DNA of 64,000 nucleotides from Coniella vitis (lineage: Eukaryota > Ascomycota > Sordariomycetes > Diaporthales > Schizoparmaceae). The stretch covers positions 62,001 through 126,000 of the forward strand of contig WUJK01000016.1 of the NCBI GenBank assembly GCA_011317545.1, written 5' to 3'. The position numbers and the translations under genes were made by a program. This document shows positions 50,103 through 60,551 of this stretch, piece by piece. The notes under the pieces are model-generated. The model did no database searches. It was not told where the DNA came from and saw only the letters and a program-made list of their open reading frames with translations. Positions within the stretch are counted from its first letter, which is position 1; each line of letters starts with the position of its first letter.

Positions 50103-52447
50103 GGTGGCAATGACTGGGCTGAAAGGTAGAAGGTAGATACCGTAGAACACGTGATCGCTTCTAATCCTACTTTACCAGCAGCAAAGAAAGCTTTAATACT
50201 AGTCGATGGCCCTCGATCAACCAAACAACCCACTTGAATTTCGGAACAGACACTTGTTCGTGTCCCTTTAATCCCGAACGCACATGCCTATCTATCCACT
50301 AAAAGGAGTTGATTACATCCGCTTATTTGCAGATTGTTTACATCCAAAGCATATCTAAGATCCCTCCTAGCTTCAACCTTCTGTCAGACCTTTTTTCGAG
50401 CATCAGCTTCCAGATCTGGTCAGCGGTGGTGGTTTGAAACCATAATATGCAACTAGTTAACCCCGCCGCCGAATCCTTATCCCCCCTGTTGTTATTGTAA
50501 TGTGGAAGTACAAAGGGAAAGTCCTTAATATTTTGCAAAAGAAGTAAAAGTAAAATAAAACAAACAGGTTCGTATCCGCTGTTATAATTTCTAACTACTG
50601 CGAAGCGTTGCTGCACCCTTGGAGAGAATCGTTAGTTGAATAATCGGGCAGCCTAATTTATGCAGATCTGAGACCCAGAGATTTCTTTCATCTACCCGAG
50701 CCCTGAAAACAGGTCACACTCTTGTCTCGACAAATTGAAGCCATTGGATAAAGGTCTCGTTCATTCTTATCCAAGTAGAAGAAAGTCTATCCGGCTAGAT
50801 AGTCTTGTCGGAGAGAAGTGATCTATAAAGCCTTCGTCTGGTATAATAGATATACTTTGCACACCTTAAATGAAAGTGCTTGCGTACGCCGTATAATACC
50901 TAGTTATCTGCATTACCGTGTTCTCAAAAGACACGATTTGTGGAAGCGCGCGATATGTCCCGCTATATTGAATGAGCAATAATGCTACCATGATAAGGAG
51001 CAGCTCCTCTACCCTTGATTAGTGCGTCAACTTTAACAAGAAAACCCCTTTCGTTGCCAGTTTTGTGTTTCAACGCGTGACATGGTAATCTATTGGATTT
51101 CCGCACATACGCGTAAAGACTTTACGCGTATCAAGGATGTAACCTAGACATAATATAGTTCCAGAAAGCCAAACGTGATACGTTAAATGGTCTTCCCCCT
51201 CTCTCTATTACTGCTTTGGTCCTCGTCTGTATTGTCGGCGAAGGCAGGCATTTTGGCGCGCTTCTCTCTTGGTACCTCGTTCTCGTCTTCGTCGCTGTCG
51301 TCGTCGTCTTGCTTCATTGATCCAGTGAATACTCTCGTGGTAGTGGACGGGGAGTCGGAGTCGTACACCTGTTCAATCATAGCCAGGTCAGTTGTGGATT
51401 ACAAAAACAAGAAAGAGAAAAAGAAAAACGAACTATGAGAGCTTCATATAGAGGAATCACAGCGAACGCTATTCTTTTAAGCAAATTATATCTATGCAAA
51501 GTCTTTGGCAGCCGCAACATAACGCAAGGGCATCCATACCCTAGGCCATCTTACGCACCGAAGCAGCCGCCTCAAGGTGTGTAGCCTGGACCCCGTTATT
51601 CGAGAATACGCAACGAAGGTATGCAGCAGGAACCATAGCAAAGTCAAAGTTATCAAGGATGATAAACCTGCTATTAGTGTATGGGCTAGGCGAGGCCGGG
51701 TAGGCGTGCAGCAGGGTGTTTTGCTTAAGTATATTGATGCGTCATCAGTACACCATACATCTCAATATTCTTACTTAAATCCCGTAAGTCTGACGATGGG
51801 AGAAGTTCTGGTAGGTTGGCGTGCGGCTATAGATCTGTGGCCAGAATCTGCCTTCCTTGCCCGCAGTTTGCAAGAGCTCTTAAGACCGAGCTCTAGAAGC
51901 ATAGCAATAAGGACTAGAGCGCTGCTATAAAGAGTTGCCTTTTACAACAGGGAGTGCACGGTAACATTGCTTAGCAATTATGGTAGTAATAGCAGATACC
52001 GACTGGGATACGGGCGATGCTCGAGGTATGGGGTATTTGGGGCACTATCTCTTCGCTCCTGGCTTACATCCAGCCACGTCTTCTACGCCTGGACTTACGC
52101 CCTTGCTATAGATTTGACTCGTCGCATAGCGCGGGGTTATCATAGATAGAGATGGTGAGTCGAGACAAACGGTAGAAGCCGGGTTAGTGAATTTGAAAGC
52201 GAAGGCGACTGCGGCGACGACAACAAAGGGTGACTTTCGGTCGGCTTGCTAATTACAGCATTTATTAATTACTTCATAACCATTGACCGATACACGTATT
52301 CTTCATCGCAGGTTCGCAACCCAAAGCTCTTTATATTCCGCTTTATGTTTCGCATCCCGAACATGGAAAAAAAGAGACTATAACATGACCCCAAGTCTGT
52401 CAACAAAAACACCAACTTGCAACTACCAGAATCTAATGCTTATGGTG
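50103..52447. other. Gene-free stretch
   Basis: Apart from the ACGCGT cluster, only short frames. A plus frame at 51187-51438 starts with an ATG and has a hydrophobic start followed by a Ser-rich run from a TCGTCG tract. It overlaps a minus frame and is not convincing. Confidence 0.45.
51073..51131. promoter_or_regulatory. Triple ACGCGT cluster with a 25-bp palindrome
   Basis: ACGCGT occurs at 51073, 51109 and 51124. The last two sit in a perfect inverted repeat, ATACGCGTAAAG / CTTTACGCGTAT, with a single central base (51107-51131). ACGCGT is the MluI cell-cycle box bound by MBF-type factors in fungi. No adjacent intact gene is evident, so the role is speculative. Confidence 0.4.
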
Positions 52448-53119
52448 TCAACTTCTTTTCCTCTGGACTCGGCGTGGAGGCCGATTCAGAGTTGGTTTGA
52501 AAGATGTCTTTGCTAAAGTCGAGCCACCAGAGCGAGTCGACTTTGCAATGGAATAATGATCATCGTGAGCTAAGCTCCTGTAATGGCGAGTCCGCATTTT
52601 CCGGTACGTGGTTGTTCGTCGAGACTTGGATGATGCAGATTGAGGAATCGTTCTGTAATGATAATCGAGGACCGGAAGCTGCTGGACGATCCTCGCCGGG
52701 GGGATAGTGACCTTGAGGCCCAGCAGGTGAGCACGACGGCGCCAGTTTGGCAGCATCGAATCTAATGAGTTTGTGTTGTATGCTGGATCATTCAAAGTCT
52801 CTCGGGTTTTGGTCAACTTGGATTCCACCAAGATAGCTGCTACTTCTGGAGAGATTTTTGGTGTAGGCGGTAGCGATTGTTCGGTCTCCTCCTTCAACAT
52901 ATCGTCCCTCTCTCGACATTCTGGCCCACCTTCACAAAGAGCCGAGCCTAGATCATGATCCTCGCGGGTTTTAACAACAGTATACTCTCCGCTGGAGCAA
53001 TTAGTACGGATCACACGATCTATACAGAGAGGGGAAAGGAGTAGGCAAAGATGATGTTGAGAAACTTGGCTTAGTTGATACGTACATATTGTGTGCCTTG
53101 GACATCTTGTTAAAAGCAT
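52448..53119 (-). CDS. Possible small spliced gene, product unknown
   Basis: A minus-strand ATG at 53119 opens 34 bp of coding sequence, followed by a donor GTACGT, a 66-bp pyrimidine-rich intron (53020-53085) ending in TATAG, and a 572-bp second exon. Together they give 201 residues. The predicted protein is basic and Ser/Thr-rich: an acidic stretch near 40-60, a segment ISPEVAAILVESKLTKTRE, and an Arg-rich C-terminus. No domain was recognised. The frame is also open without splicing, because 66 is a multiple of 3, which weakens the intron evidence. It could be a remnant. Confidence 0.25.
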   Translation of the reverse strand: MLLTRCPRHTICTYQLSQVSQHHLCLLLSPLCIDRVIRTNCSSGEYTVVKTREDHDLGSALCEGGPECRERDDMLKEETEQSLPPTPKISPEVAAILVESKLTKTRETLNDPAYNTNSLDSMLPNWRRRAHLLGLKVTIPPARIVQQLPVLDYHYRTIPQSASSKSRRTTTYRKMRTRHYRSLAHDDHYSIAKSTRSGGSTLAKTSFKPTLNRPPRRVQRKRS

Positions 53120-54411
53120 CTGATGATGAGAGCAGGAAATGAGGCCTACGACTTTATAGCAGTCAGTAATTGCAGTAGAAGATGTAACAAATCGAGATTG
53201 CAAACAAGCCTGAAGAGACTTCTTATACAGAAGAACAGACAAGGAACACCAGCAGGTCTATGAGCCACACGAAGTGCTATGCGATTCCTTGTGATGTATT
53301 GGAAAGAGGCACAAAGAGTTTACTATTCAAAACTAGTCTCTTAAACATCATTCCAATTCACTACCAGGTGTCTCCATGGTTTGGTTTCAGGTTGGCAAAG
53401 TGGCTAACGATAGATCATAGCACATTCTCCACTACAACAATGAAGTTGAAGTGCTACATTTAGGGCGCACGCTCGTAGTCTGTAACAGACTGTAAGTCAC
53501 CAGACATCTGGTGTGCGATGATGCAAGAAGCCTTTGATGAATTCCTTTTAGAATCGATGGCTGCTAACAATCTAGAAAGCTTTGTTATCCTGTGGGGCCC
53601 GCCGTTCAGTCGTGCATATTATCAGGTAAGCACTAGGGGCTCTTGGGTTCCTAGGCAAGGCAAAACATGGAGGCCCGAATAGTGAATCAAGCACTGCCAG
53701 AGCGTGCTTGAATGCATGATGCAGGTGGTCTCGAGATGTATAAGGCCAAAGGGTTGTAGAAACCACAGATTGTAGGGTGGCTTTGATGGTGGGCTTAGGG
53801 ACCAAGACAGCTGGGAGAAACCAGGAGTGGTAGGCTTCCATAATGAGGGAGGGCTCTCTCAACAACTGCCACCTTAGAGTGGACGCGATGTATTTGAGTG
53901 CCCTCTCTCTCCTAGGGCAAGGTACTTTTTCATATATATGATATTAAGCCCAGGTTAATGACAAGAGGTCTCCGGGTGCCAAGGTACAATGTTGTCGAGA
54001 GGCCTGGGTCTTTTCGGCAGCAATGTAAGCAATGGAGATGCCGGCTGCAAGAGAAAATCGCAAACTTCCTCAAAACAAGGTGAATGATCATCGCACAAGA
54101 GGTTTGAATAGATGCAACACGAGATGCATAGAAGCGTTGCGAAGAGCAGTGCCAGGAAAGATTCGAACGTGTCCCAAACAATTCAAAAATCCCCCGCACC
54201 CAGCGGCAGGTACTTTGGTACCTGTGCACTGCTTAGTAAGTACTGTCACTGTTTTGGCTGATGTCAGCAAGCTTTTGTAAGGTATGTGACTTTCTGCAAC
54301 AGCGTTGTCTCCCCACTCCACTTCACCCAAGCCATCATATTATTGTCGCCAACATCGTCGCTCCACCACCCTGATGTACTGAATCCCACAGCACACTTTG
54401 CCCACACCCTG
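53120..54411. other. Intergenic upstream of the PD-(D/E)XK-like gene
   Basis: Short frames only; nothing identified. The frame of the next gene is open back to 54286 but without an ATG, so this part is read as untranslated leader. Confidence 0.5.
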
Positions 54412-56094
54412 ATGCAGCAGGAGTCCGTCTCGACTATGCACAACCATCGCAACGCTGTCGTACGAGCATCCGACTACCCTTCACCACACTCTCCTCGCGA
54501 AGCTCACGAGTCGCTTCAATCAACCAAAGATTGCTGCCACCCGGCCACATCCTCGCCTTCAGTCTCGTCACCCGTCTCGGAGCCGTCTAGCTCGTACTTT
54601 TCGACTGCCAATCAGGTTGCGGAAATACCTTCTTCTTCCGATTCCGAGACCATCAACGACGAGGCAGACCCCGACAAAGTCGCGTCGCGCCAAGAGCGGC
54701 AGCATCTAACAGCTCAAGAGATTGAAGAAGAGCCAAGTCTCGCCACAAGAGCACAATACCAGACTACAAACGCGCGAGGGGAAGAGTCGGACATTGTGGC
54801 AATTCTCGCCGACTTCTACGGCAGTGGGGGCCAGAGGAAAAGCAGCAGCAGCAAACACAAGCCGCAGCCCAAGCAGTGGTTCTGGCGTGAAATCCCGCTT
54901 TCGTCTACCGAGTACAAGAACCTCTACAACAACCTAGCCGTCTACGACCGCCGTCTTGGGGATTGGGCTCGAGATCGCTTGCGCGCTGACTACTTGATTC
55001 CTCAACAGATCCTGACTCTTCGTCTTATGCCAGGCGCAGTCCACGAGCATATCCAGCACTGGGTCAATCGGACCATTGAAGACGGGCTCCACCAGGCCAT
55101 TGATGCGGGCCGCGGCCGACAGCACGACCCACTCCCCTTGGAATTTGCCGATTTCCACGGGCTGGATCACGCCGACATTATCCCTGCCATGAGGAAATGC
55201 TCACCTGACGCACAATACAAGCTTCTCACCCAGAGATGGCCAGGCCTAGTGGTCGAAATCGGACATAGTCAGAAATGCGAAGATCTGGAAACACTCGCTG
55301 CAGCCTACTGGGAAGGGAGCAACTACCAAATTACGAGCGTCTTGACCATCGACCTCGAGTACCAGAGCAAGAAGCAGCGCAAGCAGTCCCGACAGCGCCG
55401 CCAGAGGAGCAAGGCCGAGAAAGAGCAAGGAGGACATAGGCTCCAAGACGATGGCAACGCCGCCGGCGATCCTCGGGATTGTGACTTATCCGCCAGTGTC
55501 TGTCAGTACAGGGGCCCGAAATGCATCGAGCATGATAAGCTTTTCCGCGCGGAAGATGGCTCGCGTCGGGATGGACACATCACATTGACTGTGGCCGACT
55601 TTCTCCCGCCCAATCACCCCGCCGCACAACAGGCACGCGAGTGCTCCTTCGATATTTCTCTATCGCAGCTCTTTGACGAGTTGGAACGTGCCGAACGCGC
55701 ACAGTCTCTAGCCGATCGAACACCGACCCCGCCACCGCCACCCACCTCCGTCACCTCGGCCAAGTCTGGTGAACCAAATCCAAACAAGCGACAGTGGGCT
55801 CGAGCGGCTAGTGAGGATGAGGCTGAGGCTGAGGACGAAGACGAAGACGAAGACGAAGATAAGGATACCAACGAGCAAGAGTCTGAGGGTGAGATAGTTG
55901 ATAGATATCCAACCGGGCACGGCAGCCGAAATGTATCGTCTGGTCAGCCTCGGTCTAAGAGAATTCGAGCAAGTTTTGATGATGGTGATACAGCTTATCG
56001 TGGGCCAGGCGCTGGTGTCTTGTCCGAGAGGCCACTGAGCAATATGATATTACGGACGCGGAGCAAGGATAGACGAAGCAGCAATAGAGCTTAG
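54412..56094 (+). CDS. 560-residue protein with a PD-(D/E)XK-like segment
   Basis: A single exon. The first in-frame ATG is at 54412; a second at 54436 has a better -3 base (A) and may be the real start (552 residues). The first 150 residues are Ser/Pro/acidic and disordered. A folded middle follows (about 155-320): WFWREIPLSSTEYKNLYNNL, RLGDWARDRLRADYLIPQQ, then WPGLVVEIGHSQKCEDLETL and YWEGSNYQITSVLTIDLEY. The V-V-E-I-G-x-S-Q pattern, followed by an A-x-x-Y/W step and a V-L-T-I-x-L strand, resembles the nuclease-like PD-(D/E)XK domains of many ascomycete hypothetical proteins. The usual catalytic Lys after the Glu is not obvious, so activity is doubtful. A basic Lys/Arg/Gln-rich helix comes next, then a Pro run, an acidic EDEDEDED tract and a basic tail, suggesting a nuclear protein. 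No defects were seen. Confidence 0.75.
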   Translation: MQQESVSTMHNHRNAVVRASDYPSPHSPREAHESLQSTKDCCHPATSSPSVSSPVSEPSSSYFSTANQVAEIPSSSDSETINDEADPDKVASRQERQHLTAQEIEEEPSLATRAQYQTTNARGEESDIVAILADFYGSGGQRKSSSSKHKPQPKQWFWREIPLSSTEYKNLYNNLAVYDRRLGDWARDRLRADYLIPQQILTLRLMPGAVHEHIQHWVNRTIEDGLHQAIDAGRGRQHDPLPLEFADFHGLDHADIIPAMRKCSPDAQYKLLTQRWPGLVVEIGHSQKCEDLETLAAAYWEGSNYQITSVLTIDLEYQSKKQRKQSRQRRQRSKAEKEQGGHRLQDDGNAAGDPRDCDLSASVCQYRGPKCIEHDKLFRAEDGSRRDGHITLTVADFLPPNHPAAQQARECSFDISLSQLFDELERAERAQSLADRTPTPPPPPTSVTSAKSGEPNPNKRQWARAASEDEAEAEDEDEDEDEDKDTNEQESEGEIVDRYPTGHGSRNVSSGQPRSKRIRASFDDGDTAYRGPGAGVLSERPLSNMILRTRSKDRRSSNRA

Positions 56095-57450
56095 AGACTT
56101 AGTGGAGCTTGGCAATGTGTTCAGTTTTATAGGTCTAATTAAGCATGGCGCCATATGTGGCCGTAAGCCTTGTATCGCTAATTATCCGAATACGTATTCC
56201 TGTGTGTGACTCTTGTCTGCCCATAGGACGCCTTTGCGTGTCCGATAACAAAGCCGATCTAGCTTAGACCTTCCCCAATCCCTGGATATCGCGCTCTATA
56301 CCTTGATAGCCAGCGCAGCGTGTGAAACCCCTAATAGGTCTCTCTAATCCTTGATTTTAAACCCTGTGCCTGCTCTGCAGATCGCATCACCAAGATAGGC
56401 CCTAAATAGGGTAGGCGTGGGTGGTAGCGCCTACCTCGGACTCTTCTCTAGGGTTTTCCGTATTAGTACCCACCCGTAGGCCAAGCACCAGGCCCTGAAG
56501 TCTATCTGCCTACCACAGAGCTCATTATAAGCTGACTGGGCCATAGTCTACGGGTTACTCAACCCTGCGACAGTTAATATAACTACTAAGAATCTGGGTA
56601 GTAAGAGCTTAGGCTAGCTAAAGCTGCTAAGCTATTTCTATAAGCCGAGACCTGTCAATCTGCAACCGCCTTGCGGTGCCGCTTTACGTGCTGGCTTACT
56701 GCTCTATAAAAGCCCTCTCTGCGTAATAGCGGCGGTAGGAAGATTCTTTAATTCGCCAATTTGTTTCTCTAGCTAGCTGCAACATTGTCTGCTATGTCAA
56801 ATAGCAGATGAACAGCCTTGCCCGAAATGGCAAAGGGGCTTGATTCTATAGTTGGATCATGAGGAAGAAAATAATGAGAAAGGGAGCAAGGCTAATGTTT
56901 TAGTTAAGCCAATATTCCTTTTCAATAAGTGTTATGTGAGGTATCTTCTTGGCATGGATATATAATCAACGGAAATAGCGAAATTACTTCAAACTGGTAC
57001 ATTTGGTGTATAAGAGAGGGATAGAACTATTTGCCTATAGCTGCGTTTAGCAACTAAGGGTAAATACAGGGGAAAGGCACGAAACTGGCTTTAATCAGCC
57101 GGGGACGATTCTGCAAATCGTATGCCATTGTGGGATTCTCAGTGCTCTCCTGCTCTTGAACTAGATTTCTCTGACTTTGCCCGTCTCATATTTACCAAAT
57201 TGTGCCTTTAGATCGTTTCCATTACCATGCACCATACTAGAGCAGGCCACCTATATGCTCGCCTTTATATCTTACTACTAGCTACCTGTCTTATCCATTC
57301 ATAAGTCCAACATTCAACCAGTCTCGAAACAGAACTGTGACGTCGGGCCAGCGCGCCAATCCCACCTAAGGGCTACCGTAGAGGCTGGGCTGTTGACTGC
57401 CAACCCCCGCGCCCTCTCTGCTCATTATAAACAAAACGGATCTTTGCCTC
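56095..57450. other. Gene-free stretch, probably decayed transposon
   Basis: No usable frame. Several pieces (56,330-56,800) look once-coding on the minus strand with stops at would-be CAG, CAA or TGG positions, in line with RIP, but I cannot name the element. Confidence 0.4.
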
Positions 57451-58360
57451 CTACATGTGCTCCTTCCCATCCGTCGCAATCGTTAGCACCGTTCCACTCA
57501 TTAAATCTTGCACGCACACAACCGCTAGCATCCAGAGTCCGCTCACCCTCTTCGCTAAAAGCCTTGTAACAGCGTGATATTCACACGCCCACTGCAGCCA
57601 CCTAAACAGCGAGCCCCCTTCCCACGCATCGATCGCGACGGCAAGGAGCCTGGAACTCTCATGAGGACCGAGCCAGTGACTATCAATACTTATGCTGACG
57701 TCCAACGCACCGTGTCTCCCTGGCCTTGAAGCAAGCATATGGGGAGGCACCAAGGAACCAGAGTACAAGCCCAGAATCTCGCCTATAGGGTAAACATTGT
57801 TCATATTCAGAGGCGAGAAGGCTCGTAGGACAAGCCCTCCGACTTGAAGTTGTCTCAAGTTGGCGATGTCGCGATTGCGCTTGATACGGATTTGAGACTT
57901 CCTCCCAATAATATAATAGTCGCAAATTGGTACTTCTTGCACTTCTTGTCCTCGTTGTGATTGCACACCCAAACCCATACGTCGGTTCCGTATGGACGCC
58001 ATCCGGGAACGTCGCAGGATCGAAGTTATTTAGTTCCCAGTTCTCTATAGGCTGTATCTTACTAAGAATCGATAAGGCGTTGGCATTAAAGACCTCGTCA
58101 TTCGCCACGTTAGCCTCCTTTCCACAATAACACGTTGGCTTGCTAAGCAGACTGTCCTGAAATGCTTTACCGGCGGAGCACAAGTTGCGCAAATACTCAA
58201 CCCCGTCTTCGACACCGTCTCGCAGCAGGTTATAAAGTTCGACGAGCTTCTGTCTCGGTAAGCCTGAGATAGTCTCTGCCCGATATATTGAAAGGATTGC
58301 CGTCTCCTTTTCGTAGGAAGGAAGGGGAACAAGCCATCCAACTCGGATCCCTCTACACAT
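57451..58360 (-). pseudogene. SET-domain protein gene with frameshifts
   Basis: The N-terminal part (ATG at 58360) reads about 130 ordinary residues (GLPRQKLVELYNLLRDGVED, a Cys pair CYCG, up to TYGFG). The frame is then lost over about 60 bp, where a third frame gives a Cys/Lys-rich piece (CNHNEDKKCKKYQ). It resumes in the frame ending at 57451 with GLVLRAFSPLNMNNVYPIGE and ILGLYSGSLVPP, then AVAIDAWEGGSLFRWLQWAC and GTVLTI. The order G-x-x-x-R-A-F, G-E-x-x-G-x-Y-x-G, I-D-A-x-x-x-G-x-x-x-R and G-x-x-L-T matches a SET lysine methyltransferase fold. The usual NHSC-PN and DYG motifs are altered (QWACEYHAV, TIATDG). Two or more indels or an unrecognised intron are needed to join the parts. Best read as a decayed SET gene. 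Confidence 0.6.
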
Positions 58361-58384
58361 ATACTCTACCACCACAAATCTTGT

Positions 58385-58400
58385 GCCACTGCCCCCCCCC
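58385..58400. repeat. Poly-C run
   Basis: A run of 14 C at the upstream end of the SET-type pseudogene. Such runs are prone to slippage and sequencing error. Confidence 0.8.
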
Positions 58401-59970
58401 CCCCCATACGATTCTCATAGTTATATTGCTTGTAGCTCACTCTTGCAAACTCACAGGCCACCTTTTACAAATCCGAGGCAATGTGCATGCCGCCTGTGGG
58501 AACGACTTGGTTCCAGAGCTGCGCAATAGTATACCTCCGGATACGGGCCGTGACTTTGGAGGCAGAAGTTTGCGTCCTGGTGTGCGCGAGCAGGCGCACA
58601 ATTCGATTCAGGCTGCCTCTGGTTAGCATGTCGGGTATTCAGGACAGGAGATTCAGCGAGATATCTCTATCTCTAGCGGTCGCTACTCCGTCGTGTTCGT
58701 AGTATATCGCGATAGCAGGAGCAAGTGTAGCGTCGTGGTGGTGGCGGGATGAGGCCACCAGTATAATGAAGCGCTTGATAGTGTATTTGCTCCGTAATGC
58801 GGCGTGAAGGGGAAGTATCTCGGCGTGGTGTAACTGTAGACTACGAGGAAATCTAACCCACCAATCGAATTTTAGTATCTGCTCCTTGACGGCAGTCAGC
58901 TCTTCTACTTCCTTGTGCCTCTTATGGGCTTCTTCTTCTAGGCGCGATGGCGAAAGGCCCGTGACGCCTCCCTTTTGAGGGACTTGCTCTGTGTAACGAG
59001 CTGATGCGGCGGTGGAATGGGTCTAAGCTGCTTTTGTAAAGGTGGATGAGGCCCACATAACGACGACGGTGAAGCAGAGCGAACATTAGTCGCATATGCT
59101 AGGCCAAACTGCACCTGTGGCTCAGGCGCTGCCTCTAATATAGATGCTCTAAATAGTAAATATGCCTGGCTCTGTGTCTTATCTTCTCCTTCCTGTACTC
59201 TTCTTCTTCTTCTTCTTCTTCTTCTTCTTCTTCTTCTTCTTCTTCTCCTCCCTCACCTTCTTCCTTTTCTTTTTCCTTCTTATCTAAGAACACGCCATTC
59301 GACTCGGTAGTATCAGCCAAGACGCCAGGCTCATCAGACTCTTCAGCCTTGCTCCCGGTGGAATCAGACTGTTCGTCTTCAGAGTCAGGAGCATCGAGCT
59401 GTTCAATCTTAATATCACTGCCGGCATTGGACTTGGCTAGGATAGCAGACTGGGTTTTCGCTCGGGTGATGCTATAAGAGATCTCACAACTACTCTCTCC
59501 TTGCCTATAAACGTATAACCCTGCTTCTAGCGAGCTAATTTTGGCGGGGCGACATCCGTATGCTGTACTTTATGGGCCTATAAATTTTATAAGCGACTTC
59601 TTCTTTGCTGGCAAACGCCGTCTCTGGCTCGAGAGCAAAGTTGGCGGAAACGGCAAAGCACGTCGTGATGTTGACTACAGCATAGTACTGCCTCAGGCCA
59701 GTCAACAGAATAATTTTGGCCCGGCGCAAGACCAGCGATAATTGATATATTGTTCATCCAGCACGCAGGGGACTAACAAAATGGCCCTGTGACGCACCTA
59801 CTGGTCCGACTCGGCGGCAATAGTGTCTTTGCTTTTGTTCCTCCCGGTCTCAAGGCCGCTTGGAAATGTATAATAGTATGATGCTTGCTGTGTAAAGGGT
59901 GTATTATTAAAGATATAGTGATTAGCTCTTTTCAGTGTTGTATCTCTTTAAATATATAAGGCTAAGAATA
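58401..59970. other. Gene-free stretch with CTT microsatellite
   Basis: Short frames only. A (CTT)n run of about 16 units at 59199-59246 encodes poly-Glu on the minus strand in a 61-codon frame with no other features. Confidence 0.5.
59199..59246. repeat. (CTT)n microsatellite
   Basis: About 16 uninterrupted CTT/TTC triplets, followed by degenerate CTCCTC units. Confidence 0.95.
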
Positions 59971-59973
59971 ATA

Positions 59974-60432
59974 ATCCTTGCCTGAATCCCTGATTCTGGA
60001 AGTATCTATAAGTTATATATTAGCAGGTAGGGAAGTATTACCGTTAAGTCTTCGTACGTTATCGAGCAATATTAAGTATTATAAATAATTAAGAGGGATT
60101 ACCCTATTATATAAAATAATACTTAGATTTATAACTAAAGACTATAAGGAAACTATCTAATATTAAGCTGTAGACTCCTATCCTTATATCCTTCTATTAT
60201 TTCTATATCGGTGCTGGATAGTATTAGATAGTATATATAATGATCCTTGCTTGAATCCCTGATTCTGGAAGTACCTATAAGTTATATATTAGCAGGTAGG
60301 GAAGTATTACCTTTAAGTCTTCGTACGTTATCGAGCAATATTAAGTATTATAAGTGATTAAGAGGGATTACCCTATTATATGAAATAATACTTAGATTTA
60401 TAACTAAAGACTATAAGGAATACTATCTAAAT
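59974..60432. repeat. Direct repeat, two copies of about 190 bp
   Basis: ATCCTTGCCTGAATCCCTG at 59974 recurs with one change at 60243 (offset 269). The copies stay closely similar to ACTATAAGGAA (about 60163 and 60432), with about 80 bp of unrelated sequence between them. The differences are mostly C/T or A/G. The repeat lies just outside the saturated RIP block and could be a remnant of a terminal or subterminal repeat. Confidence 0.85.
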
Positions 60433-60476
60433 AGTAGGAAACTTTCCGTCCTTATATCCTTCCGTTGTCTTAGTGA

Positions 60477-60551
60477 GTCGATATAGTCGATATCGATCCT
60501 ATCGATCTATAGTATACTAGTCGATGTAGTCGATATCGATTCTATCGATCG
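60477..60551. repeat. GTCGATATAGTCGATATCGAT repeat, two units
   Basis: Two imperfect copies (from 60477 and 60520) built of GTCGAT, ATCGAT and TATCGAT words. Each copy is itself rich in palindromic ATCGAT sites. Confidence 0.7.

Noticed and set aside
55614..55871. Poly-Ser minus-strand frame
   Set aside because: Antisense shadow of the acidic Glu/Asp tract in the PD-(D/E)XK-like gene.
59135..59320. Poly-Glu minus-strand frame
   Set aside because: Produced by the (CTT)n microsatellite, with no flanking protein-like sequence.
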